Assembly: GCF_003312425.1 (NCBI RefSeq)
Contig: NZ_QNUX01000003.1
Location: 268,062 to 332,061, forward strand
Direction of reading: 5' to 3'
DNA: 64,000 nucleotides
DNA from: Flavobacterium psychrolimnae
GTDB taxonomy: Bacteria > Bacteroidota > Bacteroidia > Flavobacteriales > Flavobacteriaceae
Positions 1 through 9,516 of the stretch are shown here, piece after piece (the stretch's first letter is position 1; each line of letters begins with the position of its first letter). A program made the translations under genes and the position numbers. The notes beneath the pieces were generated by a model. It saw only the letters and a list, made by a program, of their open reading frames with translations, was not told where the DNA came from and made no database searches.

Positions 1-2275
1 CATTTCGCTTGGCAACTTCAAACGCCAATAAATTTCTACCTTTTTTGATTTCACCTTCTTTGTAAACCAATTTAAACTGTTTCAAAACCTCAGCGTCAAT
101 TTGTTTAAAACAATTTAAAATATTACTTTCTGATATAAATTTACCAATGAATGGCTCGTACAAAACTTTTAGAGTTTCGTGGATAATGGTTCCCAATGTA
201 TTCAAGGCAATGTTCTCCTCTACTTCTTCTACTTCGCTGATGCGTAAAATCTTCTGAAAATAAAACTGAATCGGATTCCGAATATAACTCGTCAATGCCG
301 ATGGAGAAAACCCTTTTTCGGCAATTTCTTTCAATCGTAACATCACACTTTCCGATTTAGGAATGACCATCGGTTGATACGCAGTTTCGGGTAAAACCGC
401 ATTATAAATTTCGTGCGTAAGGATATGATTATTTTGCTTTTCAACTTCCAATTGCGTGATGAATCGGCTTTTTTCACCCGCATCCAGACCTTCACTTTCG
501 GTATTATACAGCAAGTAAATGTTTTTGGCGCGTTGCAACAAATGATAGAAATGATAGGTATAAATAGCGTCTTTTTCTTTGAATGTAGGCAAACCTAATT
601 CGCGTTTCACATCATACGGAATAAACGAATTTTGTGATTTTCCCGCCGGAAATTTCCCTTCATTCATCGAAGTGACAATAACGGTATCAAAATCCAAGAC
701 ACGACTTTCTAAAACTCCCATAATCTGCAAACCGTTCAACGGTTCTCCCTCAAAAGAAACTTCGGCCAAATCAATTACTTGTTTGTAAATGGCATAAAGC
801 GTTTCAATTTTATCGATATGTTCATGTTTGGAATAATAATTAATCAGTTTATTAATGACTTTAAAAATGGCGAAAACAAAAGCCTTAGTGATTTTTTCTT
901 CTTCGTTATCGTTGCTTAAATTTTCTTTTATGATTTGCAATAATTTAGAAATCGTCTCTAATACCGGAATCGAACCCTTTTCCCATTTTTGGAATAATAA
1001 GAGAAACAATTCACTCGGAATTGCATTCAATTCCATCAATTTATGATGCGTAATAAAAGTATAATTATTTTGATTGATAGTATGGACAAGCGCGCTGGTT
1101 TTCGAATACGGCTCCACCAAAGGATGCGTCAAAATATCCAATACATCTTTGTAATATAAGACATAACTTTTAGCATTTCTGGACAACGCATTCGTGTGCA
1201 TTTTGAATAATTTGGCTATCAAAATCTGGGCAGGATTGTTCTTGCTTGAATACCCCATCGTGATATTCAAAGCTCCAACGCTTGACGGTAACGAATATAA
1301 AAGCGGGACTAGAAGATTTTCCTCACCTAGAACCACAGCCACTTTATCCAACTTGCCTTCAGTCCCGAGGCTTCGGGATTCATTGATGACATTCTCGATA
1401 ATACTTCCGGCTATTTTGGCTTGACCAATTGTTTTTGGTGTACCAATCACCTGAATGTTTTTTATCTGCGAAAAGTCATTCACAATCCATTCAAACGGAT
1501 GCTGCTTATAATGTTTCCAACTTTCTTTGAAACGGTGTACAAACAGTCCTGCATCATGATACGGATCATTGAGAAAGGTTTGGTCTACATCCCAATATAT
1601 TTTGGCCTGATCAGAAGCGATAAGGTGTTGGATTATTTTTTCTTCGGCGGCATTCAACGCGTTAAAACCTGCAAATAGGAATTGTTTCCCTTGTACAGAA
1701 TTCGAAAAATGATTTAGATTATTAACTGCTTCACGATAAATTAAACCTTGATATCCGATTCCTTTGTTCAGTAAATGAGTATAAAGGGATTGATAATAAT
1801 TGGGTAGTAATTTCCAAAAATCGATATATTTCTCTAATAATACCGTTTTATTTTCGACTTCAATTCCCCATTTTTTAATATCCTCGATATCTTTCAAATA
1901 CGAAAGAACATGTGATGGCTCTAATAAATAGCGGTCAATTTCATTAAAATCTTGTAACAGCGTTTTTGCCCAATTGGCAAACAATTCAAACGTTTGTTGG
2001 TTTGCTTTATCGGTAATGGATAAATAGACTTCGTAGAATTCAAATAATAGTTCAATGGGATCTATGGTGCGAATACCTGCAATATTTTGAACAAAATCTT
2101 CAATACTTATAATTTCAGGAGAAAGTATATTTGTTGTTACCTGATTTTTTAACGCTTTAATCAGGAATATTTTAGCTCGTTTGTTTGGTAAAACTACAAT
2201 CGTATTGGAAAGATTGCCTGAGTAATTTTCAATTAAAACTGCGGCTATTTTATCTAAAAAAGAAGTATTTGTCAT
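1..2275 (-). CDS. AddB-like PD-(D/E)XK nuclease family protein (C-terminus beyond window)
   Basis: The frame is open from ATG at 2275 to the window edge, giving 758 residues with no stop. The N-terminus (MTNTSFLDKIAAVLIENY) and segments such as VVLPNKRAKIFLIKAL and VIVTSMNEGKFPAG resemble the Bacteroidota AddB/RecB-like family, the partner of AddA in double-strand break processing. Near residues 655-675 the motif SALTSYIRNPIQFYFQKIL starts the C-terminal PD-(D/E)XK nuclease domain. The catalytic D and DxK residues would lie beyond position 1. It belongs with the AddA-like gene ending at 5142; kbl and an OmpA gene now lie between them. A terminator for the OmpA gene lies just upstream of its start. 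The family call is by pattern recognition; the partner role is inferred. Confidence 0.85.
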   Translation of the reverse strand, partial: MTNTSFLDKIAAVLIENYSGNLSNTIVVLPNKRAKIFLIKALKNQVTTNILSPEIISIEDFVQNIAGIRTIDPIELLFEFYEVYLSITDKANQQTFELFANWAKTLLQDFNEIDRYLLEPSHVLSYLKDIEDIKKWGIEVENKTVLLEKYIDFWKLLPNYYQSLYTHLLNKGIGYQGLIYREAVNNLNHFSNSVQGKQFLFAGFNALNAAEEKIIQHLIASDQAKIYWDVDQTFLNDPYHDAGLFVHRFKESWKHYKQHPFEWIVNDFSQIKNIQVIGTPKTIGQAKIAGSIIENVINESRSLGTEGKLDKVAVVLGEENLLVPLLYSLPSSVGALNITMGYSSKNNPAQILIAKLFKMHTNALSRNAKSYVLYYKDVLDILTHPLVEPYSKTSALVHTINQNNYTFITHHKLMELNAIPSELFLLLFQKWEKGSIPVLETISKLLQIIKENLSNDNEEEKITKAFVFAIFKVINKLINYYSKHEHIDKIETLYAIYKQVIDLAEVSFEGEPLNGLQIMGVLESRVLDFDTVIVTSMNEGKFPAGKSQNSFIPYDVKRELGLPTFKEKDAIYTYHFYHLLQRAKNIYLLYNTESEGLDAGEKSRFITQLEVEKQNNHILTHEIYNAVLPETAYQPMVIPKSESVMLRLKEIAEKGFSPSALTSYIRNPIQFYFQKILRISEVEEVEENIALNTLGTIIHETLKVLYEPFIGKFISESNILNCFKQIDAEVLKQFKLVYKEGEIKKGRNLLAFEVAKRN

Positions 2276-2290
2276 TCTATAAAAATAAAA

Positions 2291-2318
2291 AAAACGCCTC
2301 GATAAATCGAGGCGTTTT
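2291..2318 (-). terminator. Terminator after the OmpA-family gene
   Basis: A perfect 12-bp stem (AAAACGCCTCGA with its complement) closes a 4-base loop. It has U runs on both strands, lies 20 bases past the OmpA stop, and sits just before the AddB-like start. Confidence 0.8.
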
Positions 2319-2338
2319 CTAAAAAAATTTTGGAAAAA

Positions 2339-3787
2339 TTATTTTTGTAAAATAACTTCTGTTCTTCTGTTTTTTGCTTTACCAGCAGCAGTTTTATTTG
2401 TTTCAACTGGACTTCCTTCACCAAAACCAACAGCATTTAAGTTTTCACCTTTAATACCTCTTTCTAACAAAGCTTCTCTAACTACGTTAGCTCTGTCTTC
2501 AGAAAGTTTTTGGTTAAATTCATCTGAACCATCGCTATCAGTATGTCCTTCAACACTGAATTTAGCATTCGGATAATTTTTAAGAATATTTGCCATAGCA
2601 TCTAATCTAGCTGGAACATCACCCGCTTTGAAAGTAGCTTTACCTGAATTAAAGTAGATTGCTCTAGCTTGAATTTTAAGATTATCTAAAGCCTCAGTAG
2701 TTACTTCTGGACATCCTCTGTTACTAGCTGGACCAGCTACAGTAGGACAATCATCATCTTTGTCTAATACTCCGTCTCCGTCAGTATCTGGCCAAGGACA
2801 ACCACCATTTTCTTTAGGACCTGCAACATTAGGACATTTGTCATCTTTGTCAGCAATTCCATCTCCATCAGCATCAGGACAACCGTTTAATGCAGCTAAA
2901 CCAAAAACAGTAGGACATGCATCATTTTTATCAGCAACACCATCTCCGTCAGTATCAGGACAACCGTTTAATGCAGCTAAACCAAAATCATTTGGACACT
3001 CATCAGCACTATCTTGAATTCCATCTCCATCAGTATCAGGACAACCATTGAATTCTTTTAAACCAGCAACTTCAGGACAAGCATCATCTTTATCATAAAT
3101 TCCGTCACCATCTGTATCTTTACCTCCAAATTTGAATATAAGACCAGCAGTGTGTTGAAAAAGAGAAGGAGCATCTGGAGTAGCAAAATTTACATTCCCT
3201 TCAGTTCTGTCTCCAAAAGATTTTTTATATCTTGTTGCAAGTTCCAAACCTACATTGTCAGTAAACCAGAAAGTTAAACCAGCACCTGGATTTAAAGTAC
3301 CAAAACTACTATCTCCAAAGAATGTATATCCTCCACCAACAGATAAAGATGGATCAATAACTTTAGATTTAATTAAGTTCATGAAACTATATTTGATAGT
3401 TGCATCAACACCATAATACATTAAATCTCCAGGATTAGTAACTATGTAACCACGACTATCATGCATTACAGAAGCAGGTTCTGGAGCAAATGTTACAAAT
3501 TTATTGATTTTGTTCACAGATCCAGAAAGACCGAAAGAGAAATTATCTCCTACGAATCTAGATACACTAAGGTACGATACAGAAGGCAGGATATTCCAGT
3601 TATCTTTAACAGCAAAAGGCTGAGAAAAATGACGATCAAGCCAATTATGTCCACCTTCAGCACCTGCTTTAGTGTCAACGGCATTAACTCCAAAAGAGAT
3701 AGCCCAAGGATTGTTACTGTCTTGTGCGTGCGAGCTTAAACCCATCACCATCATCACAGCAACTAAAATTTTGTTAAGATGTTTCAT
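2339..3787 (-). CDS. OmpA family outer membrane protein with TSP3 calcium-binding repeats
   Basis: This 482-residue protein has a signal peptide of about 21 residues (cut after SHA). A beta-barrel region follows to about residue 222. Then come five thrombospondin type-3 repeats of the form DTDGDGIxDxxDxCP to about residue 365, and a C-terminal OmpA peptidoglycan-binding domain from about residue 375 ([22 protein letters not shown], ending [10 protein letters not shown]). It should anchor the outer membrane to peptidoglycan, with the Asp-rich repeats binding Ca2+. The promoter at 3825-3854 is among the best in the window, and a strong terminator follows, so it is likely a monocistronic, abundantly expressed gene. 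The repeats make a GC-richer tract with a spurious opposite-strand frame. Confidence 0.95.
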   Translation of the reverse strand: MKHLNKILVAVMMVMGLSSHAQDSNNPWAISFGVNAVDTKAGAEGGHNWLDRHFSQPFAVKDNWNILPSVSYLSVSRFVGDNFSFGLSGSVNKINKFVTFAPEPASVMHDSRGYIVTNPGDLMYYGVDATIKYSFMNLIKSKVIDPSLSVGGGYTFFGDSSFGTLNPGAGLTFWFTDNVGLELATRYKKSFGDRTEGNVNFATPDAPSLFQHTAGLIFKFGGKDTDGDGIYDKDDACPEVAGLKEFNGCPDTDGDGIQDSADECPNDFGLAALNGCPDTDGDGVADKNDACPTVFGLAALNGCPDADGDGIADKDDKCPNVAGPKENGGCPWPDTDGDGVLDKDDDCPTVAGPASNRGCPEVTTEALDNLKIQARAIYFNSGKATFKAGDVPARLDAMANILKNYPNAKFSVEGHTDSDGSDEFNQKLSEDRANVVREALLERGIKGENLNAVGFGEGSPVETNKTAAGKAKNRRTEVILQK

Positions 3788-3824
3788 ACTTAATTTTTTT
3801 AATTACAATTTAGTTAATTATATG

Positions 3825-3854
3825 CAAAAGTAGCACGTAAATTTTAAACTACAA
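3825..3854 (-). promoter_or_regulatory. Bacteroidota-type promoter of the OmpA gene
   Basis: Read on the minus strand, TTTTG is followed by 19 bases and then TACTTTTG, matching the phylum consensus TTTG-N(17-19)-TAnnTTTG. The box lies 37 bases before the ATG. Confidence 0.75.
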
Positions 3855-3899
3855 AATGAAATGTTAAATAAAACCTCCAAACATGAATAAATGTGGGAA

Positions 3900-5093
3900 T
3901 TATACAACATTTAACATTTTTCCAACCTCGACAAATGCATTAATCGCCTTGTCAATATGTGCTGTAGTGTGAGCTGCAGATAGTTGTACTCTAATTCTTG
4001 CTTTATCTTTAGGCACTACTGGAAAAAAGAATCCAATAACATAAATACCTTTTTTTAACAGTTCATCAGCCATAGTTTGGGACAATTTTGCATCATAAAG
4101 CATAACAGGAACAATAGCTGAATCGCCATCAATGATATCAAAACCAGCTTTTTTCATTCCTGCTTTGAAATAATTAGTGTTCCATTCCAGTTTATCACGT
4201 AAAGTAGTATCCTTTTCTAATAATTCAAAAACTTTTATAGAAGCCCCGACAATAGCTGGCGCTAAAGAATTAGAAAACAAATACGGTCTGGATCTTTGAC
4301 GCAATATTTCGATAATTTCTTTTTTGGCAGTCGTATAACCTCCCATTGCACCTCCAAGTGCTTTTCCTAATGTTCCAGTAATAATGTCAACTCTTCCCAT
4401 TACACCTTTTGCTTCAAGCGTCCCTTTTCCGGTTGCTCCAATAAATCCGGCAGCATGGCATTCATCAACCATAACCATCGCATCATACTTATCAGCTAAA
4501 TCACAAATTTTATCCAAAGGAGCCACAACACCATCCATAGAGAAAACACCATCTGTAACAATTAATTTGAAACGAGTTCCTGCTTCAGTAGCTTTGATTA
4601 ATTGTTGTTCTAAATCTTCCATATTGCTATTTTCATAACGATAACGAGCCGCCTTACACAAACGAACACCATCTATAATAGAAGCATGATTTAAACTGTC
4701 TGAAATTATAGCATCGTTTTCTCCTAACAAAGGTTCGAAAACACCGCCGTTAGCATCAAAAGCTGCCGCGTAAAGAATGGTATCTTCAGTACTATAAAAT
4801 TCAGAAATTTTTCTTTCCAATGTTTTATGAATATCCTGAGTTCCGCATATAAAACGAACTGATGACATTCCGAAACCATGGGTATCCAAAGCATCTTTAG
4901 CAGCCTGAATCACTTCTGGGTGCGATGATAATCCAAGATAATTATTGGCACAAAAATTCAGAACAGTTTCTCCTGTAGAAATAGTGATTTCTGCTCCTTG
5001 AGGCGAAGTTATAATTCTTTCTTTTTTGAAAATTCCATTATCTTCAATAGTTTGTAATTCTGCTTGAAGATGTTCTTTTATTTTTCCGTACAT
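3900..5093 (-). CDS. kbl: Glycine C-acetyltransferase (2-amino-3-ketobutyrate CoA ligase)
   Basis: This 397-residue protein matches the usual length of Kbl, a PLP enzyme of the alpha-oxoamine synthase family. Kbl splits 2-amino-3-ketobutyrate with CoA into glycine and acetyl-CoA, the second step of threonine breakdown. Visible landmarks are [16 protein letters not shown] near residue 50, the cofactor Asp/His segment [11 protein letters not shown] near residue 210, and the Schiff-base lysine in [10 protein letters not shown] near residue 245. No threonine dehydrogenase gene lies next to it in this window. It sits 48 bases downstream of the AddA-like gene on the same strand, so co-transcription is possible but the functions look unrelated. 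Confidence 0.93.
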   Translation of the reverse strand: MYGKIKEHLQAELQTIEDNGIFKKERIITSPQGAEITISTGETVLNFCANNYLGLSSHPEVIQAAKDALDTHGFGMSSVRFICGTQDIHKTLERKISEFYSTEDTILYAAAFDANGGVFEPLLGENDAIISDSLNHASIIDGVRLCKAARYRYENSNMEDLEQQLIKATEAGTRFKLIVTDGVFSMDGVVAPLDKICDLADKYDAMVMVDECHAAGFIGATGKGTLEAKGVMGRVDIITGTLGKALGGAMGGYTTAKKEIIEILRQRSRPYLFSNSLAPAIVGASIKVFELLEKDTTLRDKLEWNTNYFKAGMKKAGFDIIDGDSAIVPVMLYDAKLSQTMADELLKKGIYVIGFFFPVVPKDKARIRVQLSAAHTTAHIDKAINAFVEVGKMLNVV

Positions 5094-5141
5094 TTTTTAT
5101 GTTTTTTAAAGTTCAGTTTTGCGAATTATTCACTTTTTAGG

Positions 5142-8100
5142 CTACAAATTTACTACATCGATTTCTTTTCCGATGTAAATAAGTGCTTTTTTTGTCACTT
5201 TATAACCCATTAACTCAATTGCTGTTTGATAATTTTCCAATTGCTGTTGGTATTTCACATTATGTGTTCCTGTTTTATAATCCAGCAACAACACTTCTTT
5301 GTTTTTTGTCAAAACCATTCGGTCCGGTTTAATGGTTTTACCTTCTTTTTGAATAATAGTTTGCTCATTCAAAACGTCATTCCCTTCGGCAAAACAAATT
5401 TCTAATTCACTGTGATTAACAATTTCCTGAATCGTTTTAAAAACTATTTCTTTTTGAGCAAAAGTTATCAATCCGTTTTCAATAGACTTTGTAATTGCCA
5501 AATCAACATCGTTTTTAGTTTTTACAAAGGACAAAATTTCATGAATAACATTCCCATATTCTATAGCTTCCTGCTGATGCGTTCCCCACATTAATGCTTC
5601 ACGCTGCGCAATTTTTATATTCTTTGGATTTAGAATTTCAGAAACCAAAGGAATCGTTTTTGAAGTATCGACATGCTCTTTTCCCGCAGACAATTTTATC
5701 GAATTTCCAAATTCATATTCTAATTTATCTTCGGCAAATTCGCCTTTATTACCCAAATAATTAATAAAAAATGAACACATATTATTCTTTGGCAATTCCC
5801 CTTTACTGGATAAATTCATATTCGAAATAACATATAATTGTTCTTCGGCTCGGGTTAAAGCCACATACAAAACATTGATATTATCCAATAATTCTTCCTG
5901 CTTTTTTTGATTGTAAACCTCAGCAGCCTCTTCACCAAACCCTTCAACCGCACTGCTGTTATCAATCAACACTTTTGGTAAACCAAAATCTTGTTCTGTA
6001 GCATTTAGCCATAACTTATCTTTTGGCTTTCTATTGTAATCTTCTTCAGCAAAAGGGAAAATAACAACCGGGAATTCCAATCCTTTCGATTTATGAATCG
6101 TCATAATCCGAACGGCATTAGTCCCTTCCGGAGAAGGAATACTAAATTTCTCCGCATTTTTATCCCAGAAATTCAAGAAATCTGAAATTCCTGCTTGGTT
6201 GCGAATATCTCGCTCCAGAACAATGTCTAGGAAATATTGAACGTAGGCATTCCCCTCCCCAACCCTCCCCGAAGGGGAAGGAGCCGAAACTGGAGCAATA
6301 GAATCTAGTAAAATTTCTTGACTGACTAACTCCTTTTTTATCTCTTTTAAAACTTCTGAAATACTCTTTACTACTTGCTCATTGGTAAATCGAATGACTT
6401 TATAGCCTAATTTATTTAAAGTAATTGTTCTATAATTATCCAACTGAACTTGTTCTTCAGTAAAATGGTATTCACCATCTACTTCAACAACCAGTTTTTT
6501 GGACAAGCAAACAAAATCAACAATAAAATCATTTATCAAATGTTGTTGCCTAAATTTATAATCTTCCAGTGATTTAGATTTAAGCTCCATCCAAAGAACT
6601 TTCTCAGCATGCGTGGGCTGCTTTCGCATTTCTTTTGCTTTTTCTATCAAAAGATGAGAATAATTACCACCCGTCATGTACCCTAATTTATTTGATTCAA
6701 TAAGACTATTTTTATCCACACGATTAACCACTCCGTCACCCTTTCCTTTGGAGAGGGCTGGGGTGAGGAACTTTGTTATTATTGTCTCCACCGCTTCATA
6801 CAATGATTTTTTTCTAATGTTTTGAAACGAAAGTGAAACATCAAAACTCATCAACCACTCTTCGAAATCAGCTTCCTGAAATAATGCCATTCCTTGAGCG
6901 ATAAAATCATGAATAGGTAATTTATGATGACTGTTTTGCGCTAAATATTGAAGAAAATTTGCTTTGGATTCCAGATCAGAACTGTTTTTCAAGTACTTTA
7001 ATAAATGAATAATCAATCGAACTTCGGTTGCATTTTGAATCATCAAGGTTTCTGATGACAAAAGCGGAATTCCTTGTTCTGTCAAATAATTCGCAATCGC
7101 AATTCCTTGACTTCTTTTTCGAGTCAGAATCACAATGTCTTTGTATTCAAAACCTTCTTTTAAAGTTTTTTGAATCGTATTTAAGGTTGCCAAAACATAC
7201 AAATCGGTTTTATCCAAAGTTTCTTCGTCATCTTCCGAAGTTTCTACTTTTGGAATAAAAGAAATATTTACATAACCACCCGTTTTATCATTCGTTTTTT
7301 GATGACTATGATTTTCATACAAATCTTTATAATCCAAATGCTCGAATTCATTCGATAACAATTTGAAAAAATCATTATTGAATTCGATTATCTGCGAATA
7401 AGAGCGGTAATTTTTATCTAAATGTTCAAGTCTTTTATCGGGATTATTGAACGGATTTTGGTCTTTACTCAATTCAATAAATTGTTCCGCTTTTCCGCCA
7501 CGCCATCTGTAAATCGATTGTTTTGGATCGCCCACAATCATCAAAGTTCCTTTTACTCCAAAATCATCCTGACCCGAAAGTGCATTATCAATCAGCGGAA
7601 TTAGATTTTGCCATTGCATTTCTGAAGTATCCTGAAATTCATCAATAAAAAAATGACGGTAGCGTTCGCCTAATCGTTCATATATAAAAGGTGCCGGCTG
7701 ATTTTGGATTTCCCGATGGATAATGGCATTGAATTCCGAGATGGAAAGTACATTTTGTTCTTCCTGAATCTTGGCCAATTCATTGCTGACGGTATTTAAT
7801 AATGATAGCGGCGTAATATTTTTTAGAAAAGCTTTGTAGAAATTTATCTTTTCAAAAGCGGTATAAACTTTAGTCAGTATTTGCAAAAATTCAGGAATCA
7901 AATTCTCAATAATCGCACGGTCTTTTGCAGTTTTATTGATTGCTATATCATCAAACTCATGAAAAGTTTTATTCTTGGGATTGAACTTTCCTTGCTGAAT
8001 ACTATTAATATGATTTGGAAAAGTACCCCTGGAAAAGGATTTTACATCAATTCCGTTTTTATCAATTAAGGTCAACATTTCTTCTGCAAAAACAATAGTT

Positions 8101-8888
8101 TGCTTTTCTAAGTCTTTGCAGGCTTCGGAAAGTTTGGTTTTGATTTCGACAAACTCAGCGATAGATTTATCTTGAAAATGCGTGATTTCGTTTCTATTAT
8201 TTTCGTTTAAAACCAAACGACCGGTTTCAAGAATTTCACGCGAAATATCCCAAGATTTATCATCATCGGTTTTTTCCATCGTGAAATCGATAAGCAATTT
8301 TGTTAATGTTTCATCTTCTCCGGCTTGCGCGATGATGGCATCGACGGCTTCTACCAACAAATTTTCAGTATCCAAAGTGACTTCAAAAGTCATAGGTAAA
8401 TTCAAATCGTGTGCAAAAGCACGAATAACTTTATGTGTGAATTTATCAATTGTAGAAATATCAAAAGCAGCATAATTATGAATAATATGCTTGATGATTT
8501 GCTGTGATTTAGTTTTGATTTGGATAATCGAAAGTCCTATTGGTTCTTCGCTCCATTCTTCAGGATTATTTTCATTTCGTTTTCCGTTCACCAAATCCTG
8601 CATTAAATCCTGCGCTTTTGCACTTGGTTCATCCTTGGCAAATTCGGACAAACTGCCTACGATTCGGGATTTCATTTCGTGTACCGCCTTATTAGTAAAC
8701 GTAATGGCGAGAATATTGCGGTAGGCATCATTTTTTGGCGCGACAAGTATAATTTTGAGGTATTCTTTGACAAGCGCATAGGTTTTTCCGGAGCCGGCGG
8801 ATGCGTCGTATATGGAGAATGAAGGTCTCCCCTCCATAACATTCCCCGAAGGAGAGGAAGCCGAAACTGGATTTATTTTATGTTCCAA
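5142..8888 (-). CDS. AddA-like UvrD-family helicase/nuclease with an inserted DUF559 endonuclease domain
   Basis: A 1248-residue superfamily 1 helicase fused to a RecB-type nuclease, for ATP-driven end processing in recombination. Walker A is DASAGSGKTYAL (residues 28-39), motif II DEFQDTSEMQ (about 416), motif III GDPKQSIYRWRGG (about 456), motif V MTIHKSKGLEFPVV (about 930), and motif VI VLYVALTRAEEQLYV (about 1013). The C-terminal nuclease keeps KPDRMV, LLDYKTG (about 1203) and QLENYQ. Residues about 707-880 are an extra block in the 2B-like region before motif V. It holds a complete DUF559-type domain, with VDFVC and VVEVDGEYHF as the catalytic core, bounded by GC-rich repeats. Residues 7-21 (PVSASSPSGNVMEG) are a further translated repeat copy. 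The ATG at 8888 is the only start upstream of Walker A; a start after the repeat would remove the odd N-terminus. Confidence 0.92.
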   Translation of the reverse strand: MEHKINPVSASSPSGNVMEGRPSFSIYDASAGSGKTYALVKEYLKIILVAPKNDAYRNILAITFTNKAVHEMKSRIVGSLSEFAKDEPSAKAQDLMQDLVNGKRNENNPEEWSEEPIGLSIIQIKTKSQQIIKHIIHNYAAFDISTIDKFTHKVIRAFAHDLNLPMTFEVTLDTENLLVEAVDAIIAQAGEDETLTKLLIDFTMEKTDDDKSWDISREILETGRLVLNENNRNEITHFQDKSIAEFVEIKTKLSEACKDLEKQTIVFAEEMLTLIDKNGIDVKSFSRGTFPNHINSIQQGKFNPKNKTFHEFDDIAINKTAKDRAIIENLIPEFLQILTKVYTAFEKINFYKAFLKNITPLSLLNTVSNELAKIQEEQNVLSISEFNAIIHREIQNQPAPFIYERLGERYRHFFIDEFQDTSEMQWQNLIPLIDNALSGQDDFGVKGTLMIVGDPKQSIYRWRGGKAEQFIELSKDQNPFNNPDKRLEHLDKNYRSYSQIIEFNNDFFKLLSNEFEHLDYKDLYENHSHQKTNDKTGGYVNISFIPKVETSEDDEETLDKTDLYVLATLNTIQKTLKEGFEYKDIVILTRKRSQGIAIANYLTEQGIPLLSSETLMIQNATEVRLIIHLLKYLKNSSDLESKANFLQYLAQNSHHKLPIHDFIAQGMALFQEADFEEWLMSFDVSLSFQNIRKKSLYEAVETIITKFLTPALSKGKGDGVVNRVDKNSLIESNKLGYMTGGNYSHLLIEKAKEMRKQPTHAEKVLWMELKSKSLEDYKFRQQHLINDFIVDFVCLSKKLVVEVDGEYHFTEEQVQLDNYRTITLNKLGYKVIRFTNEQVVKSISEVLKEIKKELVSQEILLDSIAPVSAPSPSGRVGEGNAYVQYFLDIVLERDIRNQAGISDFLNFWDKNAEKFSIPSPEGTNAVRIMTIHKSKGLEFPVVIFPFAEEDYNRKPKDKLWLNATEQDFGLPKVLIDNSSAVEGFGEEAAEVYNQKKQEELLDNINVLYVALTRAEEQLYVISNMNLSSKGELPKNNMCSFFINYLGNKGEFAEDKLEYEFGNSIKLSAGKEHVDTSKTIPLVSEILNPKNIKIAQREALMWGTHQQEAIEYGNVIHEILSFVKTKNDVDLAITKSIENGLITFAQKEIVFKTIQEIVNHSELEICFAEGNDVLNEQTIIQKEGKTIKPDRMVLTKNKEVLLLDYKTGTHNVKYQQQLENYQTAIELMGYKVTKKALIYIGKEIDVVNL
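6251..6294 (-). repeat. GC-rich hairpin repeat, 3' end of the DUF559 insertion
   Basis: On the coding strand this contains CCAGTTTCGGCT, then CCTTCCCCTTCGGGGAGG with a TTCG loop, then TTGGGGAGGGG. It translates as PVSAPSPSGRVGEG. It is in inverted orientation to 6731-6770 and in direct orientation to 8827-8870. Confidence 0.85.
6731..6770 (-). repeat. GC-rich hairpin repeat, 5' end of the DUF559 insertion
   Basis: On the coding strand it reads CCTCACCCCAGCCCTCTCC followed by AAAGGAAAGGG, translated as LTPALSKGKGDG. The CCCTCTCC/GGAAAGGG arms form a hairpin. The core matches the complement of 6251-6280. Confidence 0.8.
8827..8870 (-). repeat. Further hairpin repeat copy translated at the N-terminus of the AddA-like protein
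   Basis: The coding strand has CCAGTTTCGGCT, identical to the copy at 6251-6294, then CCTCTCCTTCGGGGAATG and GGAGGGGA. It is read in the same frame as that copy (PVSASSPSGNVMEG versus PVSAPSPSGRVGEG). No endonuclease lies next to it. Confidence 0.8.
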
Positions 8889-8951
8889 ATTGATGTTATT
8901 TATAAATTATGATTTCTGATTTAGAATTAGCGTTCTAATTTCCCAAATCCC

Positions 8952-9037
8952 TAGCCCTGATGGTAGCGGCATCCTTTCCTGCCGTCCCGAAGCTTCGGGA
9001 TGGCAGGAAAGATATAGTGTACAGCAGGAAATAGCTT
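8952..9037 (+). repeat. Intergenic structured repeat, copy A
   Basis: Conserved left end TAGCCCTGATGGTAGCGGC and ATCCTTT, then a hairpin CCTGCC(g)TCCCGAAGCTTCGGGATGGCAGG, then AAAGATATAG and the conserved right end CAGCAGGAAATAGCT. The same layout recurs at 23576 and 50840 and, in variant form, at 11983. It lies between the divergent AddA-like gene and rbfA. Confidence 0.8.
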
Positions 9038-9108
9038 CTAAAAATACACGTATTAATAGGTTACTTTTAAAATTTGCCCCGAAACTTCGGGATAAAACTT
9101 AAAAGTAG

Positions 9109-9116
9109 TATTTTTG
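9109..9116 (+). promoter_or_regulatory. -7 box of rbfA, implying a leaderless transcript
   Basis: TATTTTTG fits TAnnTTTG and ends only four bases before the rbfA ATG at 9121. Transcription should therefore start at or next to the start codon. The -33 region (TTCG, 19 bases upstream) is a weak match. Confidence 0.55.
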
Positions 9117-9120
9117 CAGC

Positions 9121-9513
9121 ATGGAAACAAATAGACAGAAAAAAATAGGTGGGGTTATCCAAAAAGATTTGGTTGATATTCTGCAAGGTGAAGTGAGAAA
9201 AAACGGACTGGCTAATTTAATCATTTCGGTATCCAAGGTTACTGTGACTACAGATTTATCAGTAGCGACGGTACATTTAAGTGTTTTTCCTCAGGAAAAA
9301 GCAAAAGAGATTTTAGAGGCGGTTAAGTCCAATGCTAAAAATATTAAGCATGATTTATCACAACGTGTTCGTTTGCAATTGAGAAAAGTTCCAAATTTGG
9401 TTTTCTTTATTGATGACTCTTTAGATTACATTGAAAAAATTGACAATGCGCTAGCCAATAGAGATAATCCTATTGAAAACAGAGATCTTTTGGACAAACG
9501 CAGATTTCAATAA
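9121..9513 (+). CDS. rbfA: Ribosome-binding factor A
   Basis: A 130-residue protein of the RbfA family, a single KH-like domain factor that binds the 30S subunit and helps mature the 5' end of 16S rRNA. Typical features are the start ETNRQKKIGGVIQKDLVDIL, the central VSKVTVTTDLSVATVHLSVF, and the end VPNLVFFIDDSLDYIEKID. Its length matches the family. It is followed three bases later by an FtsX-type permease gene starting with TTG; this pair looks co-transcribed. The promoter box ends four bases before the ATG, so translation may start from a leaderless mRNA. Confidence 0.93.
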   Translation: METNRQKKIGGVIQKDLVDILQGEVRKNGLANLIISVSKVTVTTDLSVATVHLSVFPQEKAKEILEAVKSNAKNIKHDLSQRVRLQLRKVPNLVFFIDDSLDYIEKIDNALANRDNPIENRDLLDKRRFQ

Positions 9514-9516
9514 AAT

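Larger units (their letters stand above)
6251..6770 (-). mobile_element. Putative in-frame mobile domain: DUF559 endonuclease bounded by inverted hairpin repeats
   Basis: This segment of about 520 bases interrupts the AddA-like helicase without a frameshift. It encodes a DUF559/Vsr-like nuclease: MRKQPTHAEKVLWMEL, then KFRQQHLINDFIVDFVC, then VVEVDGEYHF, then LNKLGYKVIRFTNEQV. The two ends, 6251-6280 and 6738-6770, carry GC-rich sequences that match in inverted orientation at roughly 22 of 30 positions by eye. The flanking protein joins naturally as YEAVETIITKF with AYVQYFLDIVLE. That it is mobile is an inference from the inverted ends and the lack of such a block in standard AddA proteins. 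Confidence 0.7.

Noticed and set aside
2760..3017. 85-residue plus-strand frame over the TSP3 repeats
   Set aside because: It is the mirror of the GATGGNGAT-like repeat code of the OmpA gene; the repeated SPSVSGQ pattern is a by-product of the Asp/Gly repeats.
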